A stretch of 64,000 nt of DNA from Fen-178 sp963722575 (GTDB taxonomy: Bacteria; Acidobacteriota; Terriglobia; Bryobacterales; Bryobacteraceae): positions 186,001 to 250,000 of the forward strand of contig CAVRNR010000003.1 of NCBI GenBank assembly GCA_963722575.1, written 5' to 3'. The position numbers and the translations under genes were made by a program. The notes below the pieces were generated by a model. It saw only the letters and a program-made list of their open reading frames with translations. It was not told the DNA's origin and ran no database searches. This document shows positions 1 through 7,810 of this stretch, in pieces. Numbering within the stretch: the first letter of the stretch is position 1; the number at the start of each line of letters is the position of its first letter.

Positions 1-1632
1 GTTGATCACGTTCAGCTTGATGTTGTTGTGGAGCTGCTTGTCCTGGAGCTGCTGCTGGCGATAGTTCAACTGGTCGGTGATGAAGTCCGCCTGCGTGGAG
101 CGGTTGCGCAGGGTGATGGTGAGCGAGACGCCCGCGCTGTAGTTCGGGAAATTGCGCCCGAGTATCTGGCCCATCACCGTGCCAAAGCCGCCCACGAAGT
201 ATGGATTCACGTCCGCGAGGGTGCGCGTCTGCAGTACGGTTTGCCCGTTTGCCAGCGTAGTTGGGACCGGTTGAGGGTTGATCTGGCCCGCCAGACCGCT
301 GTTGCTGAACGTCGCAAACCCTTGGAGCTGCGGCAGCATGGCGTCCTTGACGCCCAGGGTGGTGATGCGCGCATCCTCCAGGCCAATGGCGTTCTGCTCC
401 ACCTCGGGGCGGCTGGCCAGGGCCTCCGCCACCAGGTCCTGGATGGGCCGGACGGCTTCCTGCGCCGGAACGTCGATATGGTCGGTGGGCACGATGCGCG
501 CGCCCACCACCGCCAGATCGTCCATCCCGCTGCGCGTGAGCACGCTCTTGAGGATCATCTCCTGCTGCAAAACCTGCAATTCGGCCGTGGTCACGTCCTG
601 CTGGCTCGACTTCATCTCGGCTTCCGCCTGGATGATGTCGATAGGAGCAATGGCCCCCAGCTCCGCCTTGCGCTGGTTGTCCTCGTACAATTTCTTGTTC
701 AATTCGAAGGTGTGCTGCTTCACCTTGAGTTCGTCGTTGAACGTGACCAGGTCCCAGTAAAGGCTCACCACGTTGGCGACGGTGGTCATCACCTGGCTCT
801 TGAACGTGAGGTCGGAAATGTGCCGCTGGTTCTTGGCTACGCGAATGGCGCGATTGTTGACCGACGGCCGGAATCCCTGCAACAGGTTCTGCGTGATCCC
901 CAACTGAAGGGTGGACTGGCTAAAGGGGTTGAACATGTTGTACGGCGAGTTCTGCGAGACGCCGAGCGTGTCGCCCATATACAACGTAGCGGTGGTGCCG
1001 GTCAGGAAACCCTGCTGGATTCCATAAGTCGCCGATTTGGATTGCGACACCAGGTAGTTCGTGCCGGTGATGTTGGTGGCAGTCTCGATTTGGGTGGAGT
1101 GCGAAAACTGGCCGCTGACGTAGACCAGAGGATCCAGGTTGGGAATGCTCGTGCCCGCCAACTGCACGCTCAGCCCGCTGAGCACGCCGCCCTGGCCGCC
1201 GCTGCTAACGCTGGGAGCGGTGCCGGCGGAGCCCAGCGAGGACTGGGCGGCCACGCCCAGGGTGGCCGAGGACGGCCCGCTGGAAACGCTGCTCGAAATA
1301 CTGCGCAGCAACGCGCCGGCGCTGACGCGCAGCGAGTTCGCGTCCGCCAGCTTGGGGTTGTAGCGGGCGTATTCGATATCCAGGTTGTTCTCCAGCGCCA
1401 GCGCGATGGCATCGCGCAGCGAGAGGTAAATGTTGCCGGCGCGCATCAGCTTGTCGATGCGCGGCGAATCTTCGAAGCTGATCTTGGGGACCTGGTGGGC
1501 CACGTAGTCCCCCTCGAACCACCCCATGATGCCGTGGCTGGGGCCTCTGGTAATCTCTGGCGTCTGCGCGAAGCCCGGCAGGGCCACCGCGCAGCAAAGA
1601 AAAATAGCGACAACTGATCTGGCAAAGGGCAT
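1..1632 (-). CDS. TolC-family outer-membrane efflux protein (C-terminus outside window)
   Basis: The minus-strand frame is open from an ATG at 1632 to the window edge (544 codons, no stop). The N-terminus is a signal peptide ending near PGFAQ. It is followed by an LSLRDAIALALENN-type stretch, the hallmark of the first helix of outer-membrane efflux (TolC/OEP) proteins. The last visible residues are Gln-, Lys- and Asn-rich helix, as expected for the periplasmic barrel. TolC proteins form the outer-membrane exit duct of RND or ABC export systems; no pump partner lies inside the window. GAGG about 15 nt upstream is a weak ribosome site. A long open frame on the opposite strand (28-1617) is a composition shadow. 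Confidence 0.85.
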   Translation of the reverse strand, partial: MPFARSVVAIFLCCAVALPGFAQTPEITRGPSHGIMGWFEGDYVAHQVPKISFEDSPRIDKLMRAGNIYLSLRDAIALALENNLDIEYARYNPKLADANSLRVSAGALLRSISSSVSSGPSSATLGVAAQSSLGSAGTAPSVSSGGQGGVLSGLSVQLAGTSIPNLDPLVYVSGQFSHSTQIETATNITGTNYLVSQSKSATYGIQQGFLTGTTATLYMGDTLGVSQNSPYNMFNPFSQSTLQLGITQNLLQGFRPSVNNRAIRVAKNQRHISDLTFKSQVMTTVANVVSLYWDLVTFNDELKVKQHTFELNKKLYEDNQRKAELGAIAPIDIIQAEAEMKSSQQDVTTAELQVLQQEMILKSVLTRSGMDDLAVVGARIVPTDHIDVPAQEAVRPIQDLVAEALASRPEVEQNAIGLEDARITTLGVKDAMLPQLQGFATFSNSGLAGQINPQPVPTTLANGQTVLQTRTLADVNPYFVGGFGTVMGQILGRNFPNYSAGVSLTITLRNRSTQADFITDQLNYRQQQLQDKQLHNNIKLNVIN

Positions 1633-1734
1633 AATCGTTGAAAACCTCAAAAAACCATTATGGCTGATATACGTGCGAACCCCGGAGCGCGTTCGATAAA
1701 TTCTATGACGGGCGGGCCTGCCCGGAATTAGTGA

Positions 1735-1825
1735 TGTGGGGCAGCTTGGCAAGCTGCGCGCCGGTTGGTAACCGGCGCAACTGGCGGGTTGTTAACCCGC
1801 CGCAGGTTTCCAACCTGCCCCACGA
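1735..1825. repeat. Array of four tandem 3-nt-loop hairpins bounded by GTGGGGCAG/CTGCCCCAC
   Basis: Four hairpins lie head to tail: arms 1741-1747/1751-1757, 1758-1766/1770-1778, 1783-1790/1794-1801 and 1802-1808/1812-1818. Each has a perfect 7-9 bp stem and a 3-nt loop, and each stem closes TT-loop-AA. The whole block is enclosed by a GTGGGGCAG/CTGCCCCAC inverted repeat. It lies between divergent genes. Related blocks are at 11775-11827 and 43822-43909, so this is a dispersed family. It could work as a bidirectional terminator or RNA structure, but no T tract is present. Confidence 0.75.
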
Positions 1826-1858
1826 AACCCATCCGGCGTTACAGTAGTCATTAGAAAC

Positions 1859-2629
1859 ATGCGCAAGTACCTGCTGGCGCTTCTGCTTCTGGTCTTCACC
1901 GCCTCGGCGAATCTCAAACTGTACTTGAAGGATGGCACCTATCACGTTGTCCGCGAGTACCAGGTGCAATCCGGCCGGGTGCATTTCTACAGCGTCGAGC
2001 GGAGCCAGTGGGAAGATATCCCCGTGGATCTGGTGGACCTGAAGCGCACCGAAGCCGAAGTGGCCGAACGCCAGGCCCAGTCGGAAAAAGACTCCCAAGT
2101 GGTCGCCGAAGAGGAGAAGGTGGAGCGCGATCTGGCCCGGGAAACCAGCCGCATCCCGCAGGACCCCGGCGTCTACTGGCTGGAAGGCAACCAGGCCAAG
2201 GTCATCCAGCTTGCCCAATCCACCATCCACACCAATAAGGGCCGGTCGGTACTGAAAGCCCTCTCGCCCATTCCCATGGTCCCTGGCAAGGGCACGCTGG
2301 AATTGACCGGAGCGCACTCGCCCAACGTCTTCACCAACCCCGAGCAGGAATTCTACATCCAACTTTCCGAGACCGAGCGCTTCGGCATCGCCAAACTCAC
2401 CTCCAAGGGCGCCGTGCGGATCGTCGAGAACCTCACTTTCATGCCGGTCACCAAAGAGGTTGTGGAAGAACCCACCCTGGTGGAGACTTTCCAGACGCAG
2501 CTCGCCGATGGCCTCTACAAGATCTGGCCCAAGCAGCCTTTCGAGCCGGGCGAATACGCGGTGGTCGAGTACACCGAGGGCAAACTGAACATCCAGATCT
2601 GGGATTTCGCCATCCAAGCGGCCAAGTGA
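1859..2629 (+). CDS. Exported protein of unknown function
   Basis: This 256-aa protein begins with a clear signal peptide (residues 1-17, hydrophobic LLALLLLVF core, cleavage after ASA). A short SH3-like or beta-rich stretch (LKLYLKDGTYHVV) follows, then a strongly charged helical segment (about residues 60-95, rich in E/A/K/R, probable coiled coil), then a beta-rich C-terminal domain ending IWDFAIQAAK. I do not recognise a named family. The layout is common in acidobacterial secreted proteins. It is probably periplasmic. The gene stands alone between the hairpin array and the aldo/keto reductase gene 44 bp downstream, so the two could share a transcript. Confidence 0.75.
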   Translation: MRKYLLALLLLVFTASANLKLYLKDGTYHVVREYQVQSGRVHFYSVERSQWEDIPVDLVDLKRTEAEVAERQAQSEKDSQVVAEEEKVERDLARETSRIPQDPGVYWLEGNQAKVIQLAQSTIHTNKGRSVLKALSPIPMVPGKGTLELTGAHSPNVFTNPEQEFYIQLSETERFGIAKLTSKGAVRIVENLTFMPVTKEVVEEPTLVETFQTQLADGLYKIWPKQPFEPGEYAVVEYTEGKLNIQIWDFAIQAAK

Positions 2630-2673
2630 AAATCGGGATATACTAAGCACCAGATCCACCAACTGGAGGGAAA

Positions 2674-3558
2674 ATGTCCCAATTTACCAGACGCGATTTC
2701 TTGAAGACCACCATGGCCGTTTCGGCGGTCGCGGCATCGGGACGGGCGCTCACGGCGGCCGCCGCCAAACGCTCCGCCACCGACTGGGTGACGCTGGGCA
2801 ATTCCGGGGTCAAGGTGACCCGCCTGGCTTTCGGCACCGGCACGCGCGGCGGCATGATCCAACGGCAGCTTGGGCAGGACGATTTCACGCGCCTCGTCCG
2901 GCACGCCTACGACCGCGGCATCCGCTTCTTCGAAACCGCCGATTCCTACCGCGGCATGCCCGAGATGCTGGCCGCCGCACTGAAGGGGATTCCGCGCGAT
3001 ACTTACCGGCTCATGACCAAGATGGGTCCGCGGCAACCCGACCCCGCGGCCTCCATCGACAACCTGCGCACCGCCCTGGGCACGGGCTACATCGACATTG
3101 TGCTGTTGCACGCCCTTCGCACCGCGGAGTGGGCGCAAGAGAGGGAGCCAACCCGCGACGCGCTCTCCGCGGCCAAACAGAAGAAGATTGTTCTGGCTCA
3201 CGGCGCTTCCGTCCATGGCCTGGTGCCCCTGCGCACCTGTCCGGGCGCCAAGTGGCTGGATGTGGTCCTGCTGCGCATCAACCACAATGGCACCATGATG
3301 GACAACCTACGCGGCGACGCTGAGACCGGCAACGTCCCGGAAGTGGCCGCTCACGCCCGCGAGATTCACAACCAGGGCGTCGGCGTGCTCAGCATGAAGG
3401 CGATAGGCGAGGGCCGCTTCACCACGCCGGAAGACCGCGACGCGTCAATCAAGTACGTAATGGGCCTGGGCGTGGTGGATGCGATCACCATCGGCTACAA
3501 AAGCCCCGCTGAAATCGACGAAGCCATCGAGCGCATCAACAAGCACCTGAACGCGTAG
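2674..3558 (+). CDS. Tat-exported aldo/keto reductase family protein
   Basis: The 294-aa product starts with a twin-arginine signal (FTRRDFLKTT, then an Ala-rich hydrophobic segment to about residue 30). The mature part follows the aldo/keto reductase TIM barrel: NSGVKVTRLAFGTG near the start, YDRGIRFFETADSY (the strand carrying the catalytic Asp region), YIDIVLLHAL, and a C-terminal AEIDEAIERINKHLNA helix. Family members reduce carbonyls with NADPH. Export by Tat fits folding with cofactor in the cytoplasm. GGAGG precedes the ATG. The last 48 bp of the gene occur twice more, at 4064-4108 and 6063-6110, flanking inserted genes. Confidence 0.88.
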   Translation: MSQFTRRDFLKTTMAVSAVAASGRALTAAAAKRSATDWVTLGNSGVKVTRLAFGTGTRGGMIQRQLGQDDFTRLVRHAYDRGIRFFETADSYRGMPEMLAAALKGIPRDTYRLMTKMGPRQPDPAASIDNLRTALGTGYIDIVLLHALRTAEWAQEREPTRDALSAAKQKKIVLAHGASVHGLVPLRTCPGAKWLDVVLLRINHNGTMMDNLRGDAETGNVPEVAAHAREIHNQGVGVLSMKAIGEGRFTTPEDRDASIKYVMGLGVVDAITIGYKSPAEIDEAIERINKHLNA

Positions 3559-3629
3559 AGGCCTCGATGCCGGCGCCCGGGTGTCTCGCGCCAAGCTGAA
3601 GCCTCGCTGCTCTGGTAGAATACTAGGTA

Positions 3630-3845
3630 ATGAGGTACCGCGTTTATCTGGAACCGGATGAGGACGGGGTGTTTGTGGCGACGTGCCCAGCTCTGCCTGG
3701 ATGCGTTTCTCAGGGCCGAACCCGCGTGGAAGCGACCCGGAACATCCGTGAGGCGATCGAAGGTTATCTGATAAGCCTCCGGAAGCACGGCGATCCGTTA
3801 CCTCCCAGCATTCTCGAGGAAGTTATTGAGGTTGCCGGCGGATGA
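3630..3845 (+). CDS. hicB: HicB-family antitoxin
   Basis: The 71-aa protein is a compact HicB partial RNase H-like fold: MRYRVYLEPDEDGVFVATCPALPGCVSQG, then an EA-NIREAIEGYL helix. In type II HicAB systems this protein binds and neutralises HicA and often represses the operon. It overlaps hicA by 4 nt (ATGA at 3842-3845), so the pair is translationally coupled. No Shine-Dalgarno is visible. A TAGAAT box lies 8 nt before the ATG, which would allow a nearly leaderless mRNA. In this order the antitoxin comes first, the reverse of the Escherichia coli hicAB order. Confidence 0.92.
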   Translation: MRYRVYLEPDEDGVFVATCPALPGCVSQGRTRVEATRNIREAIEGYLISLRKHGDPLPPSILEEVIEVAGG

Positions 3846-4063
3846 AGCTGCCGGTGGTTTCCGGTGGAGACGCTGCCAGGGCATTCGGGAAAGTCGGATA
3901 CGAACGGGATGCGCAACACGGGAGTCACATCATTCTTCGACACGCCGACCCGCCGCACAGACGCCTCTCCGTTCCCAACCACACAGAATTGGCCAAAGGG
4001 ACCCTTCGGGCGCTGATTCGAGAAGCCGGGCTTACGGTGGACGAGTTCACGCAACTCCTTTAG
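3842..4063 (+). CDS. hicA: HicA-family toxin (mRNA interferase)
   Basis: The 73-aa product has the double-stranded-RNA-binding-like HicA fold: LPVVSGGDAARAFGKVGYE, then the signature GSHIILRH with the catalytic histidine, then LSVPNHTELAKGTLRALIREAGLT. HicA cleaves mRNA and tmRNA in a ribosome-independent manner, and HicB neutralises it. The gene looks intact. Its stop codon (4061-4063) directly abuts a partial copy of the upstream aldo/keto reductase gene's 3' end, so the HicBA pair fits exactly between two copies of that sequence. Confidence 0.92.
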   Translation: MKLPVVSGGDAARAFGKVGYERDAQHGSHIILRHADPPHRRLSVPNHTELAKGTLRALIREAGLTVDEFTQLL

Positions 4064-4246
4064 ATCGACGAGGCCATCGAGCTCATCGACCCGCACATGA
4101 ACGCGTAGCGCCGGCAAGCGGTCTCGCTCAGGGAACCAGTGCGCTTCGCAAGTATTCCAGGGCACCCTCCAGAACCGTGTCGCGGCCGGTGTGGAAATCG
4201 GCCACCGTGGAACGGACCAGGATCTGCGGTTGAATGCCCACGCCAG
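4064..4246. repeat. Partial duplicate of the aldo/keto reductase / S41 peptidase convergent junction
   Basis: Positions 4064-4108 match the last codons and stop of the aldo/keto reductase gene (compare 3511-3558). Positions 4122-4246 match the 3' end of the minus-strand S41 peptidase gene (compare 6123-6244). The spacer between them also resembles 6111-6122. Identity by eye is roughly 85-90%. It contains no intact gene. It is a second copy of the junction still present at 6063-6244, and the two copies bracket the two unknown genes at 4362-5857. Positions 4247-4361 that follow hold nothing I can identify. Confidence 0.85.
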
Positions 4247-4361
4247 TGGTTTCATAACGCGCTTATTGCAATTACTGCAACCGCGCCCGCTGCGATCATA
4301 ATCCCCGCCGAGAGGCCGTCCGCAAGGTGGGTGCCGATTTTACGACCGACGCAACGATAGT

Positions 4362-5153
4362 CTAGGCGCGGGATGGAGCGATCTCCTCACAAGAGATCGG
4401 TTTAAGCGGAAGGGCCCCGGCTGGGTTGGCAAACTTCAACAGAAAGGTTTGATCTACGTTCTGACCACGAAATCTAACCCGCACTTGGTACTCTCCCGGA
4501 CCTAAACGCCATTCCGGGCGCTTCAGTCCAAATTCAAAACTCTCATCATTCACTCCGTAGCAGTCCACTTCAAACCTGCTCTTGTACACCAGATCAAGCA
4601 ACCGCTTCTTTCCGATATAAATTGTGACAGACTCACGTTCGGCAATAGTTCGATCTTGCAGGTATCGGGCTGGCTGGGTAGAATCGCTCCACCTTCCCTC
4701 AAACTTGAACAGTTCAGCGCCGCTGCCATCAAGAAAGGCGACTTGAGGTATGACAGCAACAGCGTGCGCGTTCGGACTTACAAGTACTGGATCATTCTCA
4801 ACTCGCAACACCAGCGAATTGAAGTCGCTTCCGGCGACTACTACTTGCTGTCCGTTTTGGGTGATGGTCTGCACACCACCTGACTGAAAGAAGTCGCCCC
4901 TTGCCACTTTCAGTAAGGGGAGCTGTTTGTATTGAGTCTCCAAACGAAGCTTTCGCTCCCTAAACCATGCAGCCCACGCCGCAAAAATGGAGCACGATCC
5001 AAGAATCAACAACAGACCGTTCTTAGGTGGTTCGCGACCGATAAGGTAGGAGCCGACTCCCAGCAGGACAGAGAAGCCCCCGCTTGCCAGACTAAGCGCA
5101 AACAGCGCCCATTCTTTCGCAAACGTCAGTAGGAGTGATCTAAGTTTACTCAT
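4362..5153 (-). CDS. Membrane-anchored protein of unknown function
   Basis: The 263-aa product has two N-terminal hydrophobic segments (about residues 15-37 and 45-62, separated by a GREPPKNG turn) that would form a transmembrane hairpin. A roughly 190-residue soluble beta-rich domain follows. It contains a Gly/Val-rich strand region (GGVQTITQNGQQVVVAG) and an immunoglobulin-like ending (LGPGEYQVRVRFRGQNVDQTFLLKF). I do not recognise the family. Its base composition is more AT-rich than its neighbours, and it sits between two copies of a duplicated gene junction. Both points suggest recent acquisition. No Shine-Dalgarno is visible before the ATG. Confidence 0.65.
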   Translation of the reverse strand: MSKLRSLLLTFAKEWALFALSLASGGFSVLLGVGSYLIGREPPKNGLLLILGSCSIFAAWAAWFRERKLRLETQYKQLPLLKVARGDFFQSGGVQTITQNGQQVVVAGSDFNSLVLRVENDPVLVSPNAHAVAVIPQVAFLDGSGAELFKFEGRWSDSTQPARYLQDRTIAERESVTIYIGKKRLLDLVYKSRFEVDCYGVNDESFEFGLKRPEWRLGPGEYQVRVRFRGQNVDQTFLLKFANPAGALPLKPISCEEIAPSRA

Positions 5154-5248
5154 CTGGACATGGGATCGGACTCATTAGGGCGCTTGTTGAGTCCGAATTG
5201 CGCGTTTTGCCATCAGCTCCCTATAAGTTCATGATCGCTGTAAAGCCC

Positions 5249-5857
5249 TCACTTATTGACGGGCTGAATTCCCGTTGTCGGACCGCCCTGTTCCACCGGT
5301 ACCGCATGCATCATTGCCGCGATAACTGCGTCCGATACGCCCTCCTGATGCAGAGTCATGATGTCTTCTGGATCAGTCTTGAATTCGCAGGAGGATGTTT
5401 GGATCTTCTCGATTATCAGGGCGTCTCCTAGTCCGCTCCTTAACAACTGAATCACGTCAGCATTCGTGAGGGCACGGGTTGCGGGGCGGAGCTTTACACT
5501 GTAAGCCGGAGCATTCAGGACCCAATATTGGTAGGAGTTCTGACCGTTCAGGCTATGCCACGTGAATGGACCACGCGTCAATTCGATGGACTCGGTCCGG
5601 TAGCCATCCTTCGTAACCTGCAGCACCCATGCCTCCGACAGATGCTTTGAGAAAACCGAACTCTTCTTGGTGTCGAATGCCCAGTTGCCAAGCTTCATTT
5701 CGAAGGGCGTCGTGCCTTGGTCGCGCCCGTTGATGATTACGTGAGCACCCCTCGGTTCCGAGGTGATGCGGAGGGCGTTGTTTTGATCTGCGGCACCGAG
5801 GCAACTGACCACACAGAGGGCAACCGAGGCGGCGCGTGCGATGTTGTTTCCCGGCAT
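5249..5857 (-). CDS. PEGA-domain exported protein
   Basis: The start at 5857 gives 202 aa with a signal peptide (IARAASVALCVVSCLGAA) and AGG upstream. A start at 5926 would add 23 residues with no clear function. The segment LRITSEPRGAHVIINGRDQGTTPFEMKL is a PEGA motif, a surface-associated beta domain. The C-terminal part (LTNADVIQLLRSGLGDALIIEKIQ ... EDIMTLHQEGVSDAVIAAM) is a helical motif frequent at the ends of acidobacterial exported proteins. It probably binds peptidoglycan or another surface component, but no function is established. Like the neighbouring membrane protein, it lies inside the insertion between duplicated gene tails. Confidence 0.7.
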   Translation of the reverse strand: MPGNNIARAASVALCVVSCLGAADQNNALRITSEPRGAHVIINGRDQGTTPFEMKLGNWAFDTKKSSVFSKHLSEAWVLQVTKDGYRTESIELTRGPFTWHSLNGQNSYQYWVLNAPAYSVKLRPATRALTNADVIQLLRSGLGDALIIEKIQTSSCEFKTDPEDIMTLHQEGVSDAVIAAMMHAVPVEQGGPTTGIQPVNK

Positions 5858-6062
5858 AATGTACCTAAACCAGGATTTCCTTTTGGGCTTCCTGGCCGTA
5901 GAAATTATACACCCAACCGACTCCATCGGAGCTGTTTATCGGATTGTCTTCTTCCCGAGCGACTCCAGCAGCCCAGGAACGAGCCGCCCCTGGCTCCTCA
6001 AGGTGCACAATCACCTGGAAGTGCCTCATTTCAAGCGGCTTCTCAGACATCTGCCCACGGCC

Positions 6063-6110
6063 GAAATCGACGAAGCCATCGAACGCATCAATACGCACCT
6101 GAACGCGTAG
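6063..6110 (+). pseudogene. Third copy of the aldo/keto reductase gene 3' end
   Basis: The codons for AEIDEAIERINTHLNA and the stop are preserved, matching the end of the intact gene at 3511-3558 with only a few changes. The upstream sequence (5930-6062) is not aldo/keto reductase. This fragment lies 18 bp from the S41 peptidase stop codon and so probably marks the ancestral convergent junction. Confidence 0.85.
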
Positions 6111-6128
6111 CGGCACCGAATCTCGCGG

Positions 6129-7793
6129 TCAGCGACCCAGTGCGCTTCGCAAGTATTCCAGGGCACCCTCCAGAACCGTGTCGCGGCCGGCGCGGAAATC
6201 GGCCACCGTGGGACGGACCAGGATCTGCGGCTGAATGCCCACGCCCACGAACTGGCGGCCATCGGGATACCGGTTCTGCTTGGCGCAAACGCGCGCCGAG
6301 CCGCCTCCGGGCAGCGGGAAAAAGAGCGGCTGGCCGGTGCTGCCGCCGGTCGGCTCACCGATGATCTTGCCGCGGCCCATAAGCTCGAAATCGATGGTGA
6401 AATCCTCGGCAGCCGAGAACGTGCGCGGGCTGGTGAGCACCACCACGGGATTGCGATAGTGCTGGCCGGTGCTCGGCTCCGTCATGGGCGTGCCGCCCGT
6501 CCAGCCGGGCGGATTACCAAATGCGCGCTGCGCCGGGACGTACAGGCGGCTGCGCCATTCCTCGGCCGGCGTGGGTTTCTCGATGAGGTGCGAGAGGATC
6601 GCGGTGCCGTATCCGCTGTTGCCGCCGCTATTGTTGCGCACGTCGAAAATCAGCGCGCGGGATTTCGCGATGTCGTCGAACTGGCGTTCGAACTCCTTCT
6701 GTGCCGTGGCGGTGCCGAAGGTATTCAGCGCCACATAGGCGATGTCGCCTGGAAGCATTTTGAATTCGAAGTCGGGCAGGCGCTGGGGCGCCGCCCCGTT
6801 GCTGGTCCCCCGCGGGAGCGAGCGCCGCAACGTGCTGCCATCGGGCGCGAGCAGCGTGAGTTCCACAGCCACACCCATCTTTCCCCGGAGCAGGCTTTGT
6901 TCGAAGGTCTGGACGTCCAGAGACTGCGCGGTGGACGCGCTCAGGTAGGGCGAGACGCGTTCGGCGCCGTACTGTTTGACCGGCACGCCATCGATGGCGA
7001 CGATTTCGAGGCCGGGCACGATACCATCCTGTTTCAGCGGCGGGTCCCAGACCTCGGAGAGCAGCACGCGTCCTTCGATGAAGCGCGTGCTCACCCCCGG
7101 TATGGCCAAGACTTCCCTCCCCAACGCGCTGGGGAAGCTGACACTGGTGTGGGCGTCCTTGAGGCGAGCGCAGAGTTCCTGCAGCACGCGGTAGTACTCG
7201 AGCGTGGAGCGCGTGGCTCGCACCTTGGGGATGTAGGCGACGTAGAGCGCGTCCCAATCGAAATCGCGCGGCAGGTGCTCGAACCAGGCGAAGTTATATT
7301 TGACTTCCGACCAGAAGCGGGAGAGCCCGGCGATTTTCTGGTCTTCCGGGAGATCGGGCTGGTAGGGAGCGTGCCACGCGGGGCCGTCCCAGAAATCGGG
7401 AACAGCTTTCATTTCCGCGATCACGGCAAGGAAGCCCGGGTCATTGCGGATGGAATCGAAATCGGTGTCCCGCTGGATGCTGGCCACGTTGTGATAACCA
7501 AGATCGAGAATCTCCCGCAACCGGGCCACTGCTTTGGCTGAGTCCCCGGTGAGCGCGTAACCGCAGGCGAGGTTGTAAAGGTTGTTCACGTGAAGATCTG
7601 GGTAGCGCCGCAGCGCGGGGTCGGCGACCAACCCCTCCAGAAGACGAACCGCTGCCCGGTAGTCCTTGGTCTCCCACAGGTGATTCAATTCGCGCTGCTT
7701 GGCTTCCATCGAAGCCCGAACCTCTTGTTCGGAGAGTGGCTTCTGCGCCGGCAGCGCGGCGGCACATAGCAATATGGCGATCAGAACGCGCAT
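6129..7793 (-). CDS. Exported S41-family (tail-specific type) peptidase
   Basis: With the start at 7793 (AGGAGG 5-6 nt upstream; an in-frame ATG at 7811 lacks one) the product is 554 aa with a signal peptide ending ALPAQ. Residues to about 130 form a TPR-like helical region (YRAAVRLLEGLVADPALRRYPDL). A PDZ-like segment follows (GIVPGLEIVAIDGVPV), then the catalytic S41 core: ALIFDVRNNSGGN, and PRTFSAAEDF carrying the nucleophile serine. S41 enzymes cleave proteins from the C-terminus or near it in the periplasm. The 3' end of this gene is duplicated at 4122-4246. The insertion sequence begins just upstream of its start, so its native promoter may have been separated from it. Confidence 0.88.
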   Translation of the reverse strand: MRVLIAILLCAAALPAQKPLSEQEVRASMEAKQRELNHLWETKDYRAAVRLLEGLVADPALRRYPDLHVNNLYNLACGYALTGDSAKAVARLREILDLGYHNVASIQRDTDFDSIRNDPGFLAVIAEMKAVPDFWDGPAWHAPYQPDLPEDQKIAGLSRFWSEVKYNFAWFEHLPRDFDWDALYVAYIPKVRATRSTLEYYRVLQELCARLKDAHTSVSFPSALGREVLAIPGVSTRFIEGRVLLSEVWDPPLKQDGIVPGLEIVAIDGVPVKQYGAERVSPYLSASTAQSLDVQTFEQSLLRGKMGVAVELTLLAPDGSTLRRSLPRGTSNGAAPQRLPDFEFKMLPGDIAYVALNTFGTATAQKEFERQFDDIAKSRALIFDVRNNSGGNSGYGTAILSHLIEKPTPAEEWRSRLYVPAQRAFGNPPGWTGGTPMTEPSTGQHYRNPVVVLTSPRTFSAAEDFTIDFELMGRGKIIGEPTGGSTGQPLFFPLPGGGSARVCAKQNRYPDGRQFVGVGIQPQILVRPTVADFRAGRDTVLEGALEYLRSALGR

Positions 7794-7810
7794 GGAGCCT
7801 CCTACGGACA

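Noticed and set aside
28..1617. 529-codon plus-strand open frame
   Set aside because: It is the antisense shadow of the TolC-family gene; the translation is Arg/Gly/Val/His-rich without signal peptide, domain or family similarity.
1735..1825. Possible CRISPR array
   Set aside because: The four units are hairpins of different sequence with no constant repeat or variable spacers, and no cas genes occur.
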